A stretch of DNA of 64,000 nt from Bacteroidales bacterium (GTDB lineage: Bacteria > Bacteroidota > Bacteroidia > Bacteroidales > F082), in the NCBI GenBank assembly GCA_024710405.1, contig JANJUV010000010.1, positions 1 to 64,000 on the forward strand, read 5' to 3'. Positions 7,130-16,645 of the stretch are shown piece after piece; within the stretch, counting starts at the first letter, position 1, and every line of letters begins with the position of its first letter. The position numbers and the translations under genes were made by a program. The notes under the pieces were generated by a model. That model made no database searches. It saw nothing but the letters and a program-made list of their open reading frames with translations, and was not told where the DNA came from.

Positions 7130-9895
7130 ATGCATTATTCCCTATACCAATTGACCTTTGTCACTATTTTCTTCATGCTTTCCCTGCTGCTCCCAAACAG
7201 CAATATTGCTCAGGGTTTTTTATCCGTTAACGGCAAACGGATTGTTGATGCCCAAGGCAATGAGGTAATCCTGAGGGGTCATTCACCGGGTGGGTGGATG
7301 CTACAGGAGGGGTATATGCTTCAAATGGAAGCTTTTGCGAATCCACAACACCAGATCAGGGCTAAGATTGAGGAACTAATAGGTCCTGAGCAAACCGCAT
7401 TGTTTTATGAAAAATGGCTCGCGAACCACTTTACCCGTGCCGATTTTGATTTACTGAAAGATATGGGGTTTAACAGCATCCGGCTACCCATGCACTACAA
7501 TCTTTTCACCCTGCCCATCGAAGATGAGCCGGTAGCAGGACAGAACACCTGGCTCGAAAAGGGATTTGCCATGGTTGACACCTTGCTGGCCTGGTGCACG
7601 GAGCAAGAAATATACCTGATTCTCGACATGCACGCTGCTCCCGGTGGACAGGGAAGGGATGCTGCCATTAGTGATTATGACGCCTCAAAACCATCCCTTT
7701 GGGAAAGTGAGCTGAACAAGGACAAATTAGTGGCCCTATGGCGACAACTTGCACAACGATATGCCGATGAACCCTGGCTTGGAGGCTACGATCTGATCAA
7801 TGAGCCCAACTGGAATTTTACCGGAAGTAATCCGAATGGTTGCAACGAAAATACAAATGCGCCTCTTCGTCAACTTTATGGACGGATCACCGAAGCCATC
7901 CGCGAGGTGGACACCAACCATATTATCATTATCGAAGGTAACTGCTGGGGCAACAACCACAATGGTCTTACCCCGCCCTGGGATGACAAGTTGGTGTATA
8001 GCTTTCACAAATATTGGTCTTCCAACGACCCCGGGTCTATACAATGGATGATTAATTTGCGCAATACGCACAATGTGCCAATCTGGTGCGGCGAGTCGGG
8101 CGAGAACTCCAATCACTGGTACACTGATGCGGTCAGACTGATGGAAGAAAACAATATTGGCTGGGCCTGGTGGACATGGAAAAAATTTGATTCCTTCTCA
8201 GGGATTGCTTCAGTTCAACCACCTGAAGGGTATCAGACCCTGAAAAACTACTGGCAGAACGGGGGTACACAACCCACAGCTGAATTTGCCACCGCTGTGC
8301 TTATGGAATTGGCCGAACGATTGAAACTGGAGCATTGCCTTATCAACTATCCTGTGGCCGATGCCTTGCTGCGGCAACCGGGAGAAGGCTCTGCAATGCC
8401 TTTTGCGACACACACTTTGCCCGGAATGATATTTGCCACCGACTTTGATATGGGACAGAATGGAATTGCTTATCTGGATGAGGTGTATCAAAACACTCAT
8501 GTAACCACTGGCAATTATACTGCCTGGAACACCGGATGGGCTTACCGCAACGATGGGGTAGATATAGAATCCTGCAGCGATATTGAGCCTTCCAACGGAT
8601 TCAATGTCGGATGGACAAGTCCGGGCGAATGGATGCAATACACGGTTGATGTGGATGAAACGGCCGGTTATAGTTTCTCGGTTCGGTATGCAAGCAACGG
8701 ATCAACAATGCTCAGGGTTAAGATTAATGAACATGATGTTCTCGCGCCTGTAAGCCTGCCTTCAACGGGTGGCTGGCAAAACTGGCAAACCTTCTCCTTT
8801 CCTGATATGATCATCAATTCAGGCGAAAATGTCATTAAAGTAGTTGTTTCAGCAGGGGGTGGAAATTTGAGCCATTACAGTTTTACGGATCCGAAACCTG
8901 TTTCAGAAATTCCATTCAATGCATTAATGGCCGAAACAACAGGATTGGGTGATACGATTGCGCTGGTGCTTAACTTCAGCCAAAATCAAGCCTCAAGCCT
9001 TTCGTCCTCCGACTTTAATATCCAGATAAACGGCGAGCCGGTAATGGTACATGAAGTTATTGCACCAACTCCTGATTCACGCATAATATTCATCATCTCT
9101 GAAGAGCGGATTTATTACAATGATCAGGTGAAAATCAGCTATACGGGAGCTTCAATTATTGATGAATTAAACAGACCCCTGGAGCCATTTTCCAATCTTT
9201 CGGTTCTCAACCAGACACCTTACAGGCACATTTTGCCCGGAACCGTTCAGGTAGAAGATTATTACCATCAGTATGGACTTGTTTTTGAAACGGCTGAAGA
9301 TACAGGCGGTGGAAGCAATTTTGGATATACTGATCCGGGTGATTATGCCGATTACTATGTGAAAATCAATCAGGCAGGTACCTATGAGTTCAGCTACCGC
9401 ATTGCTGCTCTGGCTGGTAATGGAAAATTCAGAATACAACTTTATCATAATGATACCATGACACTTCATGGAACCTTTAGTGTGCCGGCAACAGGGGGAT
9501 GGCAAACGTGGCAAACCATTAATTCTGTGGTTTCGCTGCCCGAAGGATACTACAAGCTTAGGGTTTATATCGTAAGTAAGGAGTTTAATATGAATTGGTT
9601 TAGAATTGGCAACCTGATCAATTCTATTGACAGTCAGGAGAATAAAGGTTTATTGATATATCCCAACCCGGCTTCTGATTACTTCATGACTTCAACAGAT
9701 GGTCTGACAGAGCATTTCGGAATTGAGATTTTTAACTTCATGGGACAAAAAGTTTATTCGACTGAAGCAAGACAAACTGATTTTATCAGACTAAATGTTT
9801 CAGACTGGCCGGCCGGGCCATACATAGTTCGATTAACAACCGGAAACCACACCAGCACTTCAAAGGTTATTGTCAAAAGTCGAAGTGTTCTTTAG
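7130..9895 (+). CDS. Secreted GH5 glycosidase with CBM6-like modules and T9SS tail
   Basis: The 921-residue protein has a signal peptide (1-28) and a glycoside hydrolase family 5 catalytic domain at about 29-380. The acid/base is Glu225 in DLINEPNW and the nucleophile is Glu322 in IWCGESGEN. A CBM6-like beta-sandwich follows at about 434-580, with the pattern GEWMQYTVDV and STGGWQNWQTF. Next is a SwmB-like beta domain (about 600-700), and then a second CBM6-like module (703-840, ATGGWQTWQTI). The last 75 residues are a type A T9SS sorting domain (IYPNPASDYF and a C-terminal beta-rich end). It should be exported across the outer membrane and attached to, or released from, the surface. The substrate is a beta-linked glucan or mannan-type polysaccharide by family knowledge; the exact one cannot be told. 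Confidence 0.92.
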   Translation: MHYSLYQLTFVTIFFMLSLLLPNSNIAQGFLSVNGKRIVDAQGNEVILRGHSPGGWMLQEGYMLQMEAFANPQHQIRAKIEELIGPEQTALFYEKWLANHFTRADFDLLKDMGFNSIRLPMHYNLFTLPIEDEPVAGQNTWLEKGFAMVDTLLAWCTEQEIYLILDMHAAPGGQGRDAAISDYDASKPSLWESELNKDKLVALWRQLAQRYADEPWLGGYDLINEPNWNFTGSNPNGCNENTNAPLRQLYGRITEAIREVDTNHIIIIEGNCWGNNHNGLTPPWDDKLVYSFHKYWSSNDPGSIQWMINLRNTHNVPIWCGESGENSNHWYTDAVRLMEENNIGWAWWTWKKFDSFSGIASVQPPEGYQTLKNYWQNGGTQPTAEFATAVLMELAERLKLEHCLINYPVADALLRQPGEGSAMPFATHTLPGMIFATDFDMGQNGIAYLDEVYQNTHVTTGNYTAWNTGWAYRNDGVDIESCSDIEPSNGFNVGWTSPGEWMQYTVDVDETAGYSFSVRYASNGSTMLRVKINEHDVLAPVSLPSTGGWQNWQTFSFPDMIINSGENVIKVVVSAGGGNLSHYSFTDPKPVSEIPFNALMAETTGLGDTIALVLNFSQNQASSLSSSDFNIQINGEPVMVHEVIAPTPDSRIIFIISEERIYYNDQVKISYTGASIIDELNRPLEPFSNLSVLNQTPYRHILPGTVQVEDYYHQYGLVFETAEDTGGGSNFGYTDPGDYADYYVKINQAGTYEFSYRIAALAGNGKFRIQLYHNDTMTLHGTFSVPATGGWQTWQTINSVVSLPEGYYKLRVYIVSKEFNMNWFRIGNLINSIDSQENKGLLIYPNPASDYFMTSTDGLTEHFGIEIFNFMGQKVYSTEARQTDFIRLNVSDWPAGPYIVRLTTGNHTSTSKVIVKSRSVL

Positions 9896-10149
9896 AAAGA
9901 ATCACCGGATAAATGCAGAACAGCTACAGGGTTCATCTGGGTTGATTATTGGGCCAGATAAAAGGAAGTTTTGTTTGTTCCAAAGCAATACAAAATATGG
10001 CCTTGACAAGAAATGAATTGAGCTACTAGCTCATTGGATGAGCCATAAGGGTGAATACTGAGTTTACTCATCAATTTCAATGACAGAAGTTTAAAAGATG
10101 GGATAAAAAGGGTGACAAATGGAATTAAAAGTCCGCGGTAAAACTTTAA

Positions 10150-10217
10150 ACCGCAAAGGAACGCAAAGGTTTTCGCAAAGAACGCAATGATCAAGATGAA
10201 CTGCGCAACTTTGCGGT
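10150..10217. repeat. CGCAAAG-family intergenic repeat, copy A
   Basis: The element starts with ACCGCAAAG and ends with its inverted copy CTTTGCGGT at 10209-10217. Between the ends are further direct CGCAA(A)G units (ACGCAAAG, TCGCAAAG, ACGCAA). Related elements sit at 13851, 39385 and 47380 in other intergenic regions of this window, always non-coding. It can fold as a long imperfect hairpin. Confidence 0.8.
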
Positions 10218-10309
10218 AAAAAGAATAGAACTACAATGATCGCAATGGTACAATACCCAAATACGGTCCGGTTTGCTGTGTGACGGCAAGCAGCTATGTT
10301 TTTGTTCGG

Positions 10310-10317
10310 TATCTTTG
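10310..10317 (+). promoter_or_regulatory. Predicted -7 element (TATCTTTG) of M14 gene
   Basis: TATCTTTG matches the Bacteroidota consensus 37 bp before the ATG at 10355. Confidence 0.6.
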
Positions 10318-10354
10318 CAAGGTGTTGTTCACATAAACTACTTGTGCAAACCCC

Positions 10355-12163
10355 ATGAAAAGGAAAACCAGTAATACCACCTTGCTATTCAGGCTGTCTT
10401 TCGTTTTATTGGTCTTTGTGATGTTGATCGATTCCTCGTTAATTGCCCAACAAAACGAATGGCAAACGGATTATGAGCAATCCGGCTATATGGCTACACC
10501 ACGTTATGAAGCCACCATGAATTATTTGCTTAAGCTGGATGCTGCCAGCGATAGCATGGCCACAGGTGTTTTTGGTCATAGTGCTCAGGGCAGAAAACTG
10601 CTGTATGCCATCATTGATCGCGACGGTCTAAAGGATCCTGAAGCCATTCGCGCTGAGGGACGCATCCTGCTTCTGGTGCAGGCCTGCATCCATCCCGGCG
10701 AATCAGAAGGCAAAGACGCCATGCTGCTGTTGCTCCGCGACCTGCTCATCCACCAACAGCATAAGGGAATACTCGATAAAGTAAGCATCATCTTCATTCC
10801 TATCTTCAATGCTGACGGCCATGAACGATTTGGCCCATACGGACGTATCAATCAGAACGGCCCCAGAGAAATGGGCTGGCGCACTACTGCAGTGAACCTT
10901 AACCTGAACCGCGACTTCCTCAAGGCCGACGCTGTGGAGATGAAGGCATGGCTGCAATTCTACCACCGCTGGCAACCGGAATTTTTTATAGATACCCACA
11001 CCACCAACGGGGCTGACTACCAGTATGTGCTTACCTATGCCCTTGAAACGGGGGGCAATATGACGGTGCCGCTCACCGAATGGCAGAATAAGGAGTATCT
11101 TCCTGCTATGATACAGCGCATGGAAGAAGCTGGTGTCCCTGTGTTTCCGTATGTGAGTTTCCGCAAATGGCACGATCCCCGCAGCGGCCTTATCAGCGGA
11201 GTGGCCTCTCCAATGTTTTCTCAGGGATATACTGCATTACGCAACCGGCCCGGATTGCTGGTGGAAACCCATATGTTGAAACCTTATCAACCAAGGGTTG
11301 AAGCAACTTACGACATCATCATAATAACCCTTAACATCCTGAATAAAGAAGCCAACACCCTGGCCCGACTTATTGCAGAGGCCGACAGCTACACAGCATC
11401 CGCTGATTTTCGCAGAAAAGCTTTCCCATTGAGGTTTTCCATTGACATGACTGACAGCAGCATGGTGGACTTCAAGGGGGTGGAATACGAGCTTGTGAAA
11501 AGCACGATTACAGGAGGTGAATGGTTCAGGTACCACCGCGACAAACCGGCTACTTTTTCGCTGAGCCTGTTTGATCAGGCTGTGGTGAGTGATTCGGTGC
11601 AACTCCCTGAAGCATATGTGGTTCCTGTTGAATGGCAAGAGGCTATTGAACGACTGCGCCTTCACGGCATCCGTATGCACGAGCTTGCTTCAACAACAGA
11701 AATGGTAGCCTTTACCGACTCCTTCACTAAAGTGGAGTGGTATCAGCAGCCATATGAAGGAAGGCACAGGATCAGAAAGACTGAGTCTGTGCGCGTAAGC
11801 CGCAAGGTGCAACTGCCGGCAGGCAGTGTGCTTGTCCCTATGGATCAGCCCCTGGTACCGGTGATCGCCCATCTGCTCGAGCCGCGTGGAAATGGCAGCC
11901 TGCTCGAGTGGGGTTTTTTTGATGCCATCTTTGAACAGAAAGAGTATGCCGAAAGCTATGTGATGGAGCCGCTGGCCCAAAAAATGCTCGACAGCATACC
12001 CGGACTTACTGAAGCATTTGCTGCGCAAAAAGCTTCCGACCAAGCCTTTGCAGCAAGTTCATGGGCACAACTCAACTGGTTCTACCGGCAAACACCCTGG
12101 TGGGACAGCCAGTATATGATCTATCCTGTGCTTCGGTTGGAATCTATACCGGAATTGCCATAG
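10355..12163 (+). CDS. Exported M14-family metallopeptidase
   Basis: The 602-residue protein has a signal peptide (about 1-31, ending SSLIAQ) and a zinc carboxypeptidase-type M14 domain. The zinc ligands are His113 and Glu116 in CIHPGESEGK and His215 in DTHTTNGADYQY; the general base is Glu304 in LVETHMLK. These keep the order HxxE, then H, then E of the family, so the enzyme should be active. The C-terminal 280 residues form an extra domain typical of the large exported M14 proteins of Bacteroidota. It probably trims peptides in the periplasm or outside the cell. It is transcribed alone and flanked by long intergenic regions. Confidence 0.88.
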   Translation: MKRKTSNTTLLFRLSFVLLVFVMLIDSSLIAQQNEWQTDYEQSGYMATPRYEATMNYLLKLDAASDSMATGVFGHSAQGRKLLYAIIDRDGLKDPEAIRAEGRILLLVQACIHPGESEGKDAMLLLLRDLLIHQQHKGILDKVSIIFIPIFNADGHERFGPYGRINQNGPREMGWRTTAVNLNLNRDFLKADAVEMKAWLQFYHRWQPEFFIDTHTTNGADYQYVLTYALETGGNMTVPLTEWQNKEYLPAMIQRMEEAGVPVFPYVSFRKWHDPRSGLISGVASPMFSQGYTALRNRPGLLVETHMLKPYQPRVEATYDIIIITLNILNKEANTLARLIAEADSYTASADFRRKAFPLRFSIDMTDSSMVDFKGVEYELVKSTITGGEWFRYHRDKPATFSLSLFDQAVVSDSVQLPEAYVVPVEWQEAIERLRLHGIRMHELASTTEMVAFTDSFTKVEWYQQPYEGRHRIRKTESVRVSRKVQLPAGSVLVPMDQPLVPVIAHLLEPRGNGSLLEWGFFDAIFEQKEYAESYVMEPLAQKMLDSIPGLTEAFAAQKASDQAFAASSWAQLNWFYRQTPWWDSQYMIYPVLRLESIPELP

Positions 12164-12362
12164 ACAGTATTTCATAAGCCTGATAATTTGCCCGTTGAAG
12201 TGTTCCAAAAACAACCGACAGGCATACTGCATTGCTGTCCGCTATTTCGTTTTTATCAGAATAAGTATCTTTACCAACGAAATAAATGATTTACAGGATT
12301 GACATCTGAACAGTACCAGTTCAGTCAAATTACTGAATGTAAAACAAGTAACACAAGTAAGC

Positions 12363-12896
12363 ATGAAAACAATATTTTCATTTTTGTTTGTTATCCTGTT
12401 CCTTTCGCCAGGATGCAAACTGGTTGATAGATTAACCCAGTTTAACATGGATTACGATGTTTCTGTTGTAATTCCTTCAACAACAGGCATCAACCTTCCG
12501 TTTAATTTATTCACTCCAGATATCAGTTCAAACTCCGAATCTACATTTGCTGTTCATGATACACGTAAAGATCTGATAGAAGTTATAAAATTGACTAAAA
12601 TGGAACTTACGCTGACAGCCCCGCCAAACGGGGATTTCGGGTTTTTAAAATCCATTGAGATTTTTATATCTGCGGATGGACTGCCAGAGGAGAAAATCGC
12701 CTGGAAATACAACATCCCGTCTGATATTGAGAAATTTTTAAAGTTAGAGACAACGAATACAGATTTGAAAGAGTATATCAAAAAGGACGAATTCACTTTG
12801 AGGTTCGGCACGGTTACAGATGAAGTTTTAACCTCTGACCACAAAATTGATGTTCATTCAGTCTTTTTTGTTGACGCAAAGATATTGGGTCAATAG
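12363..12896 (+). CDS. Hypothetical lipoprotein
   Basis: The 177-residue product begins with a hydrophobic signal and the lipobox LSPGC (Cys18). The rest is a mix of predicted strands and polar helices (many Lys, Glu, Thr) without a motif I recognise. An A-rich leader precedes the ATG and a TATCTTTAC promoter-like box lies near 12265. It is followed after 125 bp by the DUF1801 gene, which may be a separate unit. Function unknown. Confidence 0.7.
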   Translation: MKTIFSFLFVILFLSPGCKLVDRLTQFNMDYDVSVVIPSTTGINLPFNLFTPDISSNSESTFAVHDTRKDLIEVIKLTKMELTLTAPPNGDFGFLKSIEIFISADGLPEEKIAWKYNIPSDIEKFLKLETTNTDLKEYIKKDEFTLRFGTVTDEVLTSDHKIDVHSVFFVDAKILGQ

Positions 12897-13021
12897 ATTT
12901 ACTGAACGCACTTCTGTCAGGGATTGGCACAATATATTGGCACCAGATATTGCATGGAAGTTCAACGTTAAGGCTAAAATCTGACGATTAACAACATCAT
13001 TTTTACCATAAACATATCATC

Positions 13022-13420
13022 GTGAAACCGGAAATACTGGCATATAACAACGAACAACCGACAATTGGTCAGGATATTTGTAACCTGCTTGCTGCAACTA
13101 TTGAAAGCGAACTCACTGAAGCGGAAAGTAAGATCTGGCATGCCCATCCCGTTTGGTTCTTAAACGGCAATCCGATTGTTGGCTACAGCAAACAACGGGC
13201 CGGCTGGAGGTTGATGTTCTGGAGCGGGTCAGATTTTGAAGAAGATAAACTGAATGTGAAAGGCGGGAAATTCAAAGATGCCTCCATTTTTTACACTAAG
13301 GTTGATGATATCGAAATGGAAGACTTAAAACGTTGGCTGAAGAAATCAATTGACATTCAGTGGGACTATAAAAACATCGTAAAGAGAAAGGGTAGGTTAG
13401 AGCGCCTAACAAAGTCATAA
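13022..13420 (+). CDS. DUF1801-family protein (YdhG-like)
   Basis: This 132-residue cytoplasmic protein carries the DUF1801 core, with the characteristic segment KIWHAHPVWFLNGNPIVGYS near residues 40-59 and a conserved FKDASIFYT strand near 90. No ATG is available upstream of the conserved region in this frame, so the GTG at 13022 is taken as the start; it gives a normal family length. Family members are small single-domain proteins of unknown biochemical function. The DUF2200 gene follows after 20 bp, which suggests co-transcription. Confidence 0.85.
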   Translation: MKPEILAYNNEQPTIGQDICNLLAATIESELTEAESKIWHAHPVWFLNGNPIVGYSKQRAGWRLMFWSGSDFEEDKLNVKGGKFKDASIFYTKVDDIEMEDLKRWLKKSIDIQWDYKNIVKRKGRLERLTKS

Positions 13421-13440
13421 ATTTAAACAGAGAATTAATA

Positions 13441-13803
13441 ATGAACATGATAACCAAACAGGATGAGCAAATTGCCCGGCTTACATTTGCCTCGGTATAT
13501 CCTATGTATGTGGCCAAAGTTGAAAAGAAAGGCCGCACCCAAACTGAATTGAACCAGGTAATAGAGTGGTTAACAGGATTTAAGTTTATCGATCTTCAAA
13601 AGCTTATAGATGAGAAAGTAAGTTTTGATGTTTTTTTTCAGCGTGCTGCGCTGCATCCAAATGCACATCTCATAACCGGAGTAATCTGTGGTTACAGGGT
13701 AGAAGATATTACCAATCCACTGACGCAGAAGGTCCGCTATCTGGACAAACTTGTTGACGAATTGGCGAAGGGACGGAAGATGGAAAAGATTCTGCGCAAA
13801 TAA
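13441..13803 (+). CDS. DUF2200-family protein
   Basis: The 120-residue product matches the highly conserved DUF2200 family over its full length: it shows the N-terminal LTFASVYPMYVAKVEKKGRT, the central RAALHPNAHLITGVICGYR and the C-terminal DELAKGRKMEKILR. No function is established for the family. A second in-frame ATG lies two codons downstream and could also be used. It is co-directional with and close to the DUF1801 gene. The strong conservation compared with its neighbour suggests that this pair may have been spread horizontally, though nothing in base composition shows it. Confidence 0.92.
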   Translation: MNMITKQDEQIARLTFASVYPMYVAKVEKKGRTQTELNQVIEWLTGFKFIDLQKLIDEKVSFDVFFQRAALHPNAHLITGVICGYRVEDITNPLTQKVRYLDKLVDELAKGRKMEKILRK

Positions 13804-13850
13804 TCAGATTCATAGCGCCTTTATGCTGATCTAAAATTGCTTCGATATTA

Positions 13851-13945
13851 GCCGCAAAGGACACAAAGAAGGCCAAGAGGACACAGGGAAATCCATAATG
13901 TCCTTACAATAATGAAACGAATGATCCCATTGGGCACTTTGTGGT
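13851..13945. repeat. CGCAAAG-family intergenic repeat, copy B
   Basis: A degenerate copy starting GCCGCAAAG with further CACAAAG and CACAGGG units and ending CTTTGTGGT (13937-13945), inverted to the start. It lies in the convergent gap between the DUF2200 gene and the cytochrome c peroxidase gene. Confidence 0.65.
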
Positions 13946-14053
13946 TAGTCATGAATTACTTTCAATTCGATTCTCTCTGAATTTCCGGTATCACTGAACT
14001 TTTCAGCCTGCCTTATTCACCATTGAGACCCAAAACAGTCATTATCTTTGATT

Positions 14054-15067
14054 TCAGAGTGCATGGGCCGGAATTTCTCCGGTAAGGCTTTTGAAGAAAG
14101 CTATCAGTGTATTGATCTGCTCGTCAGTGAGTTCCTTACCTAACTGGGTAAAAGCCATGATTCTGATAGCTTCTTCCAGACTTTCGACACTGCCATCGTG
14201 AAAATATGGTGCAGTTTTTTCGATATTCCTGAGCGAAGGACTTTTAAAAACATGCTGATCTGCTTCATTTCCGGTAACTTCGGCTTTACCCAGGTCTTTG
14301 ATTTCCGACCCCGTAAATTCCCAGTAAGGGCCATGAACAAGACCAAAGCGCTGCATCATATTCCCGCCCAGCCCGGGACCAATATGGCAAGCGATACAAC
14401 CAGTTTCAATAAACAGACTGAGTCCTTCCTTCTGCTGGTTGTCGAGTTGATCAACGGCACCACTCAGAAAAGCATCAAAGGCAGCCGGTGTCGCAAGAGT
14501 GGCTTCAAACTCGGCGATGGCAAGGGCGAAATGATCGAAAGTCACCTGATCCTGCGACTCAGGAAAAGCCTGAGCAAACATTTGGTTGTACTCATCCGAC
14601 TTCTTAATGATCGACACCACATCCTCGGGTTTTTGAAGACCCATCTCAACAGGGTTTAATACCGGCCCTTTGGCCTGGTCGGCAAGGTCGGGCGAGCGGC
14701 CATCCCAGAACTGTGCCACATGGAAATAGGCATTGAAGGTAGTGGGGCTGTTGCGTGTGCCACGAGTGCCATCATGTCCCGGAGAGGTGCGCTCATTGTC
14801 CACTCCATAATTATGAATCGGGTGGCAGGTGTTGCAACTCATTGTGCCATTTGCTGAGAAAGATTCATCATAATAAAGTTTCTTTCCCAATAGGGCAAGT
14901 GGAGTATTCGGATCAGCAGCCTGAGGAAGTGTGGCAAAATAGCGGTTAGCTGTTGCCAGCAGCAATGAATCTGCTTCTGAATATTTTTTCTGTTCGACAG
15001 TGCTTTGTTGGTTACTGCATGATGACAACAACAAGGCTGCAAGCAAGAGGACAAATAAATGCTTCAT
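14054..15067 (-). CDS. Di-haem cytochrome c peroxidase, lipoprotein
   Basis: The 337-residue protein has a lipobox LLSSC (Cys17), which places it on the periplasmic face of a membrane. Two haem c attachment sites, CNTCH (78-82) and CIACH (224-228), lie in the two halves as in CcpA/MauG-family di-haem peroxidases, which reduce hydrogen peroxide with electrons from small cytochromes. The stretch after the first site (SPGHDGTRGTRNSPTTFNA) is the typical family loop and WDGRSPDLADQAKGP follows. The gene stands alone with a TATATTTG promoter element upstream. It points to a respiratory chain with c-type cytochromes and to peroxide defence. Confidence 0.92.
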   Translation of the reverse strand: MKHLFVLLLAALLLSSCSNQQSTVEQKKYSEADSLLLATANRYFATLPQAADPNTPLALLGKKLYYDESFSANGTMSCNTCHPIHNYGVDNERTSPGHDGTRGTRNSPTTFNAYFHVAQFWDGRSPDLADQAKGPVLNPVEMGLQKPEDVVSIIKKSDEYNQMFAQAFPESQDQVTFDHFALAIAEFEATLATPAAFDAFLSGAVDQLDNQQKEGLSLFIETGCIACHIGPGLGGNMMQRFGLVHGPYWEFTGSEIKDLGKAEVTGNEADQHVFKSPSLRNIEKTAPYFHDGSVESLEEAIRIMAFTQLGKELTDEQINTLIAFFKSLTGEIPAHAL

Positions 15068-15093
15068 TACGTATTAATTTGGTTTGTTGCATA

Positions 15094-15101
15094 CAAATAT
15101 A
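15094..15101 (-). promoter_or_regulatory. Predicted -7 element (TATATTTG) of peroxidase gene
   Basis: The minus strand reads TATATTTG, 26 bp upstream of the ATG at 15067, matching TAnnTTTG. Confidence 0.6.
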
Positions 15102-15203
15102 GAAAGAATCATCTGATAAACTGAACGTTTTCGTTTTTAACAGTTAATGAAAACAAAAGATTTCAATGCTTCAACTGAAAGTCAGCAAAACAATCAGACG
15201 AAA

Positions 15204-15857
15204 TCATCCAAAAAATAACTTCTTTTGGCGCAGTATGGCTTTTCGGTTGCACATGCCTGTTGCTACTGGTATATTTTGCTCGATCAATATCATGGCTTTG
15301 CCGAATTCGTTGTTGTAGTCATTGATTGTTCTGGCAACCGCCTGAAGATTTGTGCCTGAAAGACCTGCAAAAGGTTCATCGAGTACAATGATTTTTGGTT
15401 TTGAAGCCAGAGTAATTGCCAGAGCGAGCTGTGCGCGCTCACCTCCGCTGTAGTTACCTGCTTTTCCCCGAAACGTTTGCTGACTGAGCAATGGCAGTCG
15501 ATCGGTTAGCCAGGGCAACATCTCCGACAGCAGAGCTTTTCCACCTGAATCGGTGGCAATACGGATATTTTCTTCGCCAGTTAGTCTCGGAAAAACTTCA
15601 GCACCCTGCATAAAAATCCCCATACCGGTTTGCTGGCGTTTCCAGTGAGGAATTGCATGCAGGGTTGTTGATCCAACCGTGAGTATGCCTGTGCACCAGG
15701 GTAACTCGCCGGCAATAGCACGCACCAAACTTGTTTTTCCACTGCCATTTTCGCCGGAGATCAACAACTTGTCACCTTCTTCAAGTCTGAAACTGAGATC
15801 ATCGATCACAGGCTGACCCTTTATATATCCACCGCTAATGAGTTCTGCTTTCAGCAT
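15204..15857 (-). CDS. livF: ABC importer ATPase, LivF-like
   Basis: The 217-residue ATPase is the second nucleotide-binding subunit of a branched-chain amino acid-type (HAAT) importer. It has the Walker A motif GENGSGKTS (about 34-42), an intact signature YSGGERAQ, Walker B IIVLDEPFAG and the switch His replaced by Gln in LIEQN, as is common in LivF and UrtE-like proteins. It is the last gene of the operon livH-livM-livG-livF and its start overlaps the end of livG by 7 bp. No substrate-binding protein is encoded nearby, so the substrate is unknown. Confidence 0.85.
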   Translation of the reverse strand: MLKAELISGGYIKGQPVIDDLSFRLEEGDKLLISGENGSGKTSLVRAIAGELPWCTGILTVGSTTLHAIPHWKRQQTGMGIFMQGAEVFPRLTGEENIRIATDSGGKALLSEMLPWLTDRLPLLSQQTFRGKAGNYSGGERAQLALAITLASKPKIIVLDEPFAGLSGTNLQAVARTINDYNNEFGKAMILIEQNIPVATGMCNRKAILRQKKLFFG

Positions 15858-16645
15858 CCCTGTTCGGATTTGTACATAAAAATAATGTCTTCAGTCGTGC
15901 CCGATTCCCTGATTTTGCCTTCCGAGAGATAATGGCACGTTCCAGGCACCATTGACACAAAATCGAGGTTATGTTCGATAAGAAGCACCGTTTTTTGTTC
16001 GCTCAGCAACATGCGCAGTGCTTCAGCAATTTCAGGAAGCTGATCGTGGTGTATGCCTGAGCAGGGTTCGTCGAGCAGGAGCAGTTCAGCTTCGGAAACA
16101 TATAGCATGGCAAATGCCAGCAGACGCTGACTGGCAGCTGAAAGGGATGCTGCCTTGCGGTTTCTTGATTGCGCATAGTCCATTCCGGTATTGGCCAAAA
16201 AATCAGCGGCTTTGCTGATGATCTTTTTCTTTTCGATTGCTATGTGCTTCGTTTTATCGAACAGATTTCCGAATGCATAAACAGGCTTTTGGGCCATCAA
16301 GATGTTTTCTTCCACATTCAGGTTGCCAAACACACTGGTTCCCTGGAGCAAGCGACCTATGCCTGCACGGGCCCTGCGGGATGCATCAAGACGCAGAAGG
16401 TTGACAGGTTTCCTGCCTGCAGGATAGAACATGATTTCGCCACGCCTGCATTCTTCGAATCCACTGATGATGTTAAAAAGGGTCGTTTTTCCGGCTCCGT
16501 TGCTTCCCAGAATAGTATTCAATTGACCGCGTTCAACGATCAGATGAAGACTACTGAGCACCTCTGCCCGCTGCATATTCATCCCTTTGCGGCTGATTGC
16601 AAAGTGTTTCGACAAATTACTGATATGCAAAACAGGATTATTCAT
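15851..16645 (-). CDS. livG: ABC importer ATPase, LivG-like, with altered signature motif
   Basis: This 264-residue ATPase has Walker A GSNGAGKT (47-54), a Q-loop Gln101 in RLLQGTSVF, Walker B LLLLDEP and the switch His in LIEHN. The ABC signature, usually LSYGQ or LSGGQ, reads LSAAS (168-172), so the signature glycine is lost. Because its partner LivF keeps a full signature, the heterodimer would have one canonical and one degenerate ATP site, as in several asymmetric ABC transporters. The gene overlaps livM by 8 bp and livF by 7 bp, which indicates tight translational coupling. Transport substrate unknown. Confidence 0.83.
   Translation of the reverse strand: MNNPVLHISNLSKHFAISRKGMNMQRAEVLSSLHLIVERGQLNTILGSNGAGKTTLFNIISGFEECRRGEIMFYPAGRKPVNLLRLDASRRARAGIGRLLQGTSVFGNLNVEENILMAQKPVYAFGNLFDKTKHIAIEKKKIISKAADFLANTGMDYAQSRNRKAASLSAASQRLLAFAMLYVSEAELLLLDEPCSGIHHDQLPEIAEALRMLLSEQKTVLLIEHNLDFVSMVPGTCHYLSEGKIRESGTTEDIIFMYKSEQGC

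Larger units (their letters stand above)
9896..10354. other. Intergenic region with CGCAAAG repeat and promoter
   Basis: The 459 bp between the GH5 and M14 genes contain repeat copy A (10150-10217) and the -7 element of the M14 gene (10310-10317). No gene is supported in the rest. Confidence 0.6.
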